Assembly (NCBI GenBank): GCA_022793335.1
Contig: JAAWCQ010000007.1
Span: 62,001-126,000, forward strand
Length of the DNA stretch: 64,000 nt
Source of the DNA: Clostridia bacterium
Lineage (GTDB): Bacteria > Bacillota > Clostridia > Christensenellales > UBA1242
Reading direction: 5' to 3'
The stretch's first letter is position 1, and each line of letters begins with the position of its first letter. Positions 60,594-64,000 of this stretch are shown piece by piece. The notes below the pieces were generated by a model. That model saw only the letters and a list, made by a program, of their open reading frames with translations, was not told the origin of the DNA and made no database searches. The position numbers and the translations under genes are program-made.

Positions 60594-61385
60594 ATGGCAA
60601 GAAAAATTGTTATGACAAGTGGAAAAGGAGGGGTTGGCAAAACGACTGTTTGTGCCAATCTTGGCATTTCTCTTGCAAAACTTGGGTTTAGGGTTGCACT
60701 TATCGATGTTGATATCGGTTTAAATAATCTTGATGTTGTTATGGGCGTTGAAAATCAGGTGATTTTTGATATAACTGATGTGATTACTGGCAAATGCAGA
60801 CCTAAACAAGCACTTGTGCAGGACAGACACATTTCTTCCCTCTATATATTGCCATCTTCTCACGCTTACAATAAAGCAAATATATTGGGGGAACATGTCA
60901 AGAATGTGATAGAGCAAATTGACAGCAGTTTTGATTACATATTGATTGATTGCCCAGCAGGTGTGGAAGCAGGCTTTCACAGAGCAGTATTTCCTGCCAA
61001 CGAGGCGATAATCGTTGTGACTCCTCATCTTTCCTCTATAAGAGATGCTGACAAAGTTTTGGCTCTTCTTGATGAATATAACATTGAATATAAAGGGCTT
61101 GTGATAAATCGAATGAGGGGAGACCTTTTGCTTAACGGAGATGTTATGACTATAGAAAGCATTGTAAGGGCTTTAAATATACCTTTGCTGGCAGTTATTC
61201 CAGAAGACGATGCAATAGGCTCTTCTTGCTCAATCGGCGGCAGATTGCAATCTATAGAGAGTGCAAGGGCATTTACTCTTCTAAGCGAAAATATTCACAA
61301 TGGCTCAAAGAAAATTTTTGATTGTACATACAAGTATAGAGGACTTGTGGGTTATCTAAAAAGAAACATCAAAAAAAGAGTTTAA
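60594..61385 (+). CDS. minD: Septum-site-determining ATPase MinD
   Basis: Membrane-cycling ATPase that positions division. 263 residues with the deviant Walker A GKGGVGKTTVCANLG (residues 10-24), LIDVDIGLNNLDVVMG, LIDCPAGVE and TPHLSSIRDADKV. The C-terminal YLKRNIKKRV is basic and could be part of the membrane-targeting helix. The ATG at 60594 follows AGAGGTGG; a GTG two codons earlier is less likely. No minC is adjacent; a MinE-like gene follows after 53 nt. Confidence 0.92.
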   Translation: MARKIVMTSGKGGVGKTTVCANLGISLAKLGFRVALIDVDIGLNNLDVVMGVENQVIFDITDVITGKCRPKQALVQDRHISSLYILPSSHAYNKANILGEHVKNVIEQIDSSFDYILIDCPAGVEAGFHRAVFPANEAIIVVTPHLSSIRDADKVLALLDEYNIEYKGLVINRMRGDLLLNGDVMTIESIVRALNIPLLAVIPEDDAIGSSCSIGGRLQSIESARAFTLLSENIHNGSKKIFDCTYKYRGLVGYLKRNIKKRV

Positions 61386-61438
61386 AAAAAGCTGTTTAAA
61401 AACTTTAATCATGACGAATTAAATAAAAAGGAGATGAT

Positions 61439-61669
61439 ATGGATTATAAAATTTCAAGACGACTTAATTATATTTTAAACAATGATAAAATGAGCGACCC
61501 TCAGGCAGTTTGTGATATTTTAAAAGAGGAATTGAAACCAATTATCGAGACTTATCTTTCTCTTGAAAAAGAGCCGATTGTAAGATTTAAAAAGGATAAA
61601 AATAAGAATATATTTTTTATAGAAATGCAGGCAGAACGAATAAAGCCTTTTGGCTATATTCCTTATTAA
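61439..61669 (+). CDS. minE: MinE-like topological specificity factor
   Basis: 76 residues. The alignment to MinE is by eye: RLNYILNNDKMSDPQAVCDILKEELKP matches the MinE helix with its downstream VIxKYVxI (here IIETYLSLEK), and VRFKKDKNKNIFFIEMQAERI matches the anti-MinCD/topology strand region VxLExxDxxxILELNI. The N-terminal membrane-targeting segment is short. AAGGAG site. Follows minD, the usual gene order. Moderately sure. Confidence 0.7.
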   Translation: MDYKISRRLNYILNNDKMSDPQAVCDILKEELKPIIETYLSLEKEPIVRFKKDKNKNIFFIEMQAERIKPFGYIPY

Positions 61670-61814
61670 AATAATATGGTTTAAATTAAAACTTTATAAA
61701 TAATAAGATTTAAATAGAAAATATTTCATTTTTAAAGAAATAAAAAAATATTTTGAAATTGATTAAAATTAAAAAAGATTCAAGTTTATTTGATAAAAAA
61801 ATAAAAAAGTAGTT

Positions 61815-61904
61815 AAATTTCATTCTATTAAAATAAAGAAATTAAAATTTCATGCGATTAAAAAAATGTTAAAAATAAAAAAATAAAATTTCATTCGATT
61901 AAAA
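61815..61904. repeat. Three direct copies of a 19-mer
   Basis: AAATTTCATTCTATTAAAA (61815-61833) recurs with one or two changes at 61845-61863 and 61886-61904 in an otherwise AT-only spacer (61670-61942). No gene found there. Confidence 0.6.
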
Positions 61905-61908
61905 ATAA

Positions 61909-61937
61909 AAAAGTTACCTATAAAAAGGTAACTTTTT
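61909..61937. terminator. Terminator of the repeat surface-protein gene
   Basis: AAAAGTTACCT / AGGTAACTTTT stem with A-rich loop, T-runs on both strands. Just beyond the minus-strand stop at 61943. Confidence 0.85.
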
Positions 61938-61942
61938 TTAAA

Positions 61943-64000
61943 CTAAACTCTTTCCCAGCAAGCATATAAAGTTGTGTCGCCAGTAATAACAATTGATTTT
62001 ATTCCTTTTCCAGTGTTGCTTGCAACTCCGTTTTTCCATGGAGAAGTGCCCCAAGATGTAGCTTTAAAGGTTTTAGGGTCGATTTTTATTGCTGTAAGAT
62101 AGCCTTTGCAAGTAGGTTGATAAACAGTAAGGTCAAGCTCTGTGTCTTCTAAGACTCTAATAGGGTCGATAGGTTTGGCTGCAGTGTGTTGTTTTGCGCC
62201 AGCGGTGCAACCATAAACCTCATACCATCTTAAGTCAAAGTTTACTGTGTAATAAAGTTTTGTTTCAGCATCCCAAACACATTCTACTGAATAGTCAATG
62301 TTTGGCATTCTTGTTTCAACAGCAGAGTAATCATTTTCTATTATTCCATTGATATTATAACCACCAAAAGTGAATATCTCTCTTTTTGTTTGTGTGCCAT
62401 CATCAATGTAATAAGAATTTTGACTTGCAATGTTTATTGAAGAGCCCTGCCATACACTCATAGTGTAGTTGCAAACATTGCCATAAGCAGATTTTACTGA
62501 AAGTGTATATTGATTTCTTACATACAAATTAAGGTTGTAATTTGGCATTATAAGACTGCCAGTAAATTCATCATTGAAGTTTGCATCAAGATAAAGCTTA
62601 GTGTCATTTTTTATCTTATCAATTCCGGCAAGGTCAATTTCTTTTCCGCTTGAAAGGTATACTGAGTAGAGCAGCTCATCGCCGTCATAAAGCTTAAATT
62701 CATTGCAAATTTCCACGTTTTGAAGTTTCCACTTTGCGAAGAGTATCACATCTGTGTTTGGCATAACTGAATTATTAAAAATTTCGCCATTTTCGTCATT
62801 TATAAACCAGCCTTCAAAACTATAAGTTGAAACTGTTTTTCCATCTTCAGCAATCTCTTGCTTGAAGGAAAGAGTTGGTAATACAATTTCATTTCCTTCA
62901 AGGTCGGTAATTGCATCGAAATTCTCATTGCAGTTTGTAATAAAACTTATTGTTCTGTAATATCTGCGCTCTTCTTCCCATTTAGCATAAAGGGTTGTGT
63001 CAAATTTTGGCATTTTGTCACTTTCAAACAGAGAGTCTTCTTCAAAGTTGCTGCTTGTATACCAGCCAACGAAGGTAAAGCTTGCATGACTTATTCCATC
63101 GTCTGTTTGATAATTTTCAAGCGTTGGAAGGGCGATGTCACTGTTGTAAACGCCAGATATATTTGGAAGTGTTGTGTCGCAATTGGTTATGAAATTAAGT
63201 GTGCGAAGCTTTTCACTTGCAACTGTCCATTCGCCGCCAGCTGTTCTTTCCATATTGGTGTCATAGGCAAATTTATATCCTGCTTCATAGTCATAAAGCT
63301 CTTGCATATTTGCGTCGATATTCTTGCCATAATCCACAACTTTAATGAGTTTGTCTTTATTATCAGCTCCGTTTGTTTTAGGTGTAGAGATATTTACAAG
63401 CCCATTTAAAACAGATACTTGAAGTGCCATTTCTTGAAGATAACTTTCGCCATTTCCAGCTTCACCAATGTATGTGTGAAGGGTGAGATTTCCAAGCACT
63501 TTGTTGTCAACAATTTCAGCAAGATTGAATGTCATATCATATTCAGTTTGTGTTTGGGTTTTCTTAATTGCATATCCGCTTAACACATTGTTTAAGTCGA
63601 TTGTTTCGCCCTGTCTGTATTTTTCGGCAGGCTTTCTCATTTGATTCATAATTGTGTCAGTGAATCCAAAACCAAATTGAACATAGTTTAATATGTCAGC
63701 GAAGAAGCCATCAAGAGTGGTTTTTACACATTGTTCATAAAGTTTTTTGTTGCGTGTCTCCGTTCTATGCATAAAGACATTGCCATCTTTATAATAAACT
63801 TTCAGACTTCTATCACTTACATTTTCAAACAGTCCTTTTGTTACAAAAGCGATTGTTGGAATGTTAGGGAATGAAACAATAAGCTCAAGATTTTTGTTTA
63901 CAACTTTGATAAATACTTCAAAATATATTGTATCAAGTGCCATATCAAAGAGTTTTAGATCAACATAGCCAGTAAGGTGGAAGTCTTCGCGCTTTGACAT
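61943..64000 (-). CDS. Surface protein with Listeria/Bacteroides-type (InlB B) repeats, 5' part beyond window
   Basis: The 685 visible residues begin with an ATG exactly at the window edge but have no signal peptide, so the true start is probably outside. After an N-terminal region of about 270 residues (beta-rich, no motif), the protein has two typical repeats of the type FTFVGWYTSSNF...DTTLYAKW and YSFEGWFINDEN...DVILFAKW, with related, more diverged units after them and a last one ending GDTTLYACWERV. Such repeats occur in secreted adhesion or wall proteins. No cell-wall anchor at the C-terminus. Function unknown. Confidence 0.8.
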   Translation of the reverse strand: MSKREDFHLTGYVDLKLFDMALDTIYFEVFIKVVNKNLELIVSFPNIPTIAFVTKGLFENVSDRSLKVYYKDGNVFMHRTETRNKKLYEQCVKTTLDGFFADILNYVQFGFGFTDTIMNQMRKPAEKYRQGETIDLNNVLSGYAIKKTQTQTEYDMTFNLAEIVDNKVLGNLTLHTYIGEAGNGESYLQEMALQVSVLNGLVNISTPKTNGADNKDKLIKVVDYGKNIDANMQELYDYEAGYKFAYDTNMERTAGGEWTVASEKLRTLNFITNCDTTLPNISGVYNSDIALPTLENYQTDDGISHASFTFVGWYTSSNFEEDSLFESDKMPKFDTTLYAKWEEERRYYRTISFITNCNENFDAITDLEGNEIVLPTLSFKQEIAEDGKTVSTYSFEGWFINDENGEIFNNSVMPNTDVILFAKWKLQNVEICNEFKLYDGDELLYSVYLSSGKEIDLAGIDKIKNDTKLYLDANFNDEFTGSLIMPNYNLNLYVRNQYTLSVKSAYGNVCNYTMSVWQGSSINIASQNSYYIDDGTQTKREIFTFGGYNINGIIENDYSAVETRMPNIDYSVECVWDAETKLYYTVNFDLRWYEVYGCTAGAKQHTAAKPIDPIRVLEDTELDLTVYQPTCKGYLTAIKIDPKTFKATSWGTSPWKNGVASNTGKGIKSIVITGDTTLYACWERV

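Noticed and set aside
1..64000. CRISPR array, prophage, tRNA or rRNA genes
   Set aside because: No regularly spaced repeats with unique spacers, no phage structural genes and no cloverleaf or rRNA signature were recognised by reading both strands.

Overview
The window is AT-rich bacterial chromosome that uses the standard code, purine-rich ribosome binding sites and many Rho-independent terminators. The gene content (secG-rnr-smpB-ssrA order, a T-box leader, RNase J, GreA, UppP, RecX, RlmH, a MazF toxin, large wall- or membrane-bound surface proteins, dense A/T intergenic DNA) points to a low-GC Gram-positive (Bacillota), most likely an uncultured Clostridia-like gut lineage. The exact lineage is inference. 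No rRNA, tRNA or CRISPR array was seen. The only stable RNAs recognised are tmRNA, the T-box leader and one large unassigned structured RNA.

Layout. 1-867: truncated cysteine desulfurase (minus). 1000-3900: accessory island with a possible IS605-type relic, a frameshifted IS21-type istA/istB pair and a heavily palindromic repeat block. 4063-5780: two-gene non-homologous end-joining operon (ku, ATP-dependent ligase). 5922-7815: NADAR glycosidase, methyltransferase and hexapeptide acetyltransferase. 7953-12164: very large M60-type surface metalloprotease. 12445-19261: small enzymes and unknowns, two SIMPL-domain proteins, and undecaprenyl-diphosphatase. 19388-23085: P-type cation ATPase and two diverged tandem paralogues of unknown function. 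23362-27324: secG, rnr, smpB and tmRNA. 27379-29199: acidic coiled-coil membrane protein and a frameshifted small gene. 29262-29849: large structured non-coding RNA on the minus strand with its own promoter, closing helix and terminator. 30036-33178: uracil-DNA glycosylase, an unknown, and the GGGtGRT / Fe-S scaffold pair. 33344-37818: tyrosyl T-box, acetyltransferase, tyrS, IMPACT-family protein, recX, acpS and a mazF cassette. 37995-51263: mostly housekeeping (glycosyltransferase, tadA, two CPBP proteins, rlmH, greA, rnj, trmR, PAP2, tsaE, tsaB). 51550-54987: second large surface protein. 55262-61669: split TSUP transporter, ferredoxin, degenerate Ppx-like protein, HtrA-like protease, MreB homologue, minD and minE. 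61943-64000: part of a repeat-containing surface protein.

How the genes fit together. Ribosome rescue (tmRNA, SmpB, RNase R) sits beside secretion (SecG). tRNA modification and charging genes (tadA, tsaE, tsaB, trmR, tyrS) are spread over 33-51 kb. The 56-61.7 kb block groups an actin-like protein with MinD and a MinE-like protein but no MinC, next to a Ppx-fold protein whose catalytic motifs look lost.

The most interesting items are: (1) the roughly 560-nt structured RNA at 29.3-29.85 kb; (2) a recurring promoter design in which the -10 box lies 6 to 9 nt before the start codon with no ribosome binding site (cysteine desulfurase, ung, tadA, a CPBP gene, a glycosyltransferase, a PAP2 phosphatase), which predicts leaderless or nearly leaderless mRNAs; (3) palindromic repeat elements at 3.5-3.9 and 26.1 kb; and (4) several genes split by single-base deletions or a stop codon.
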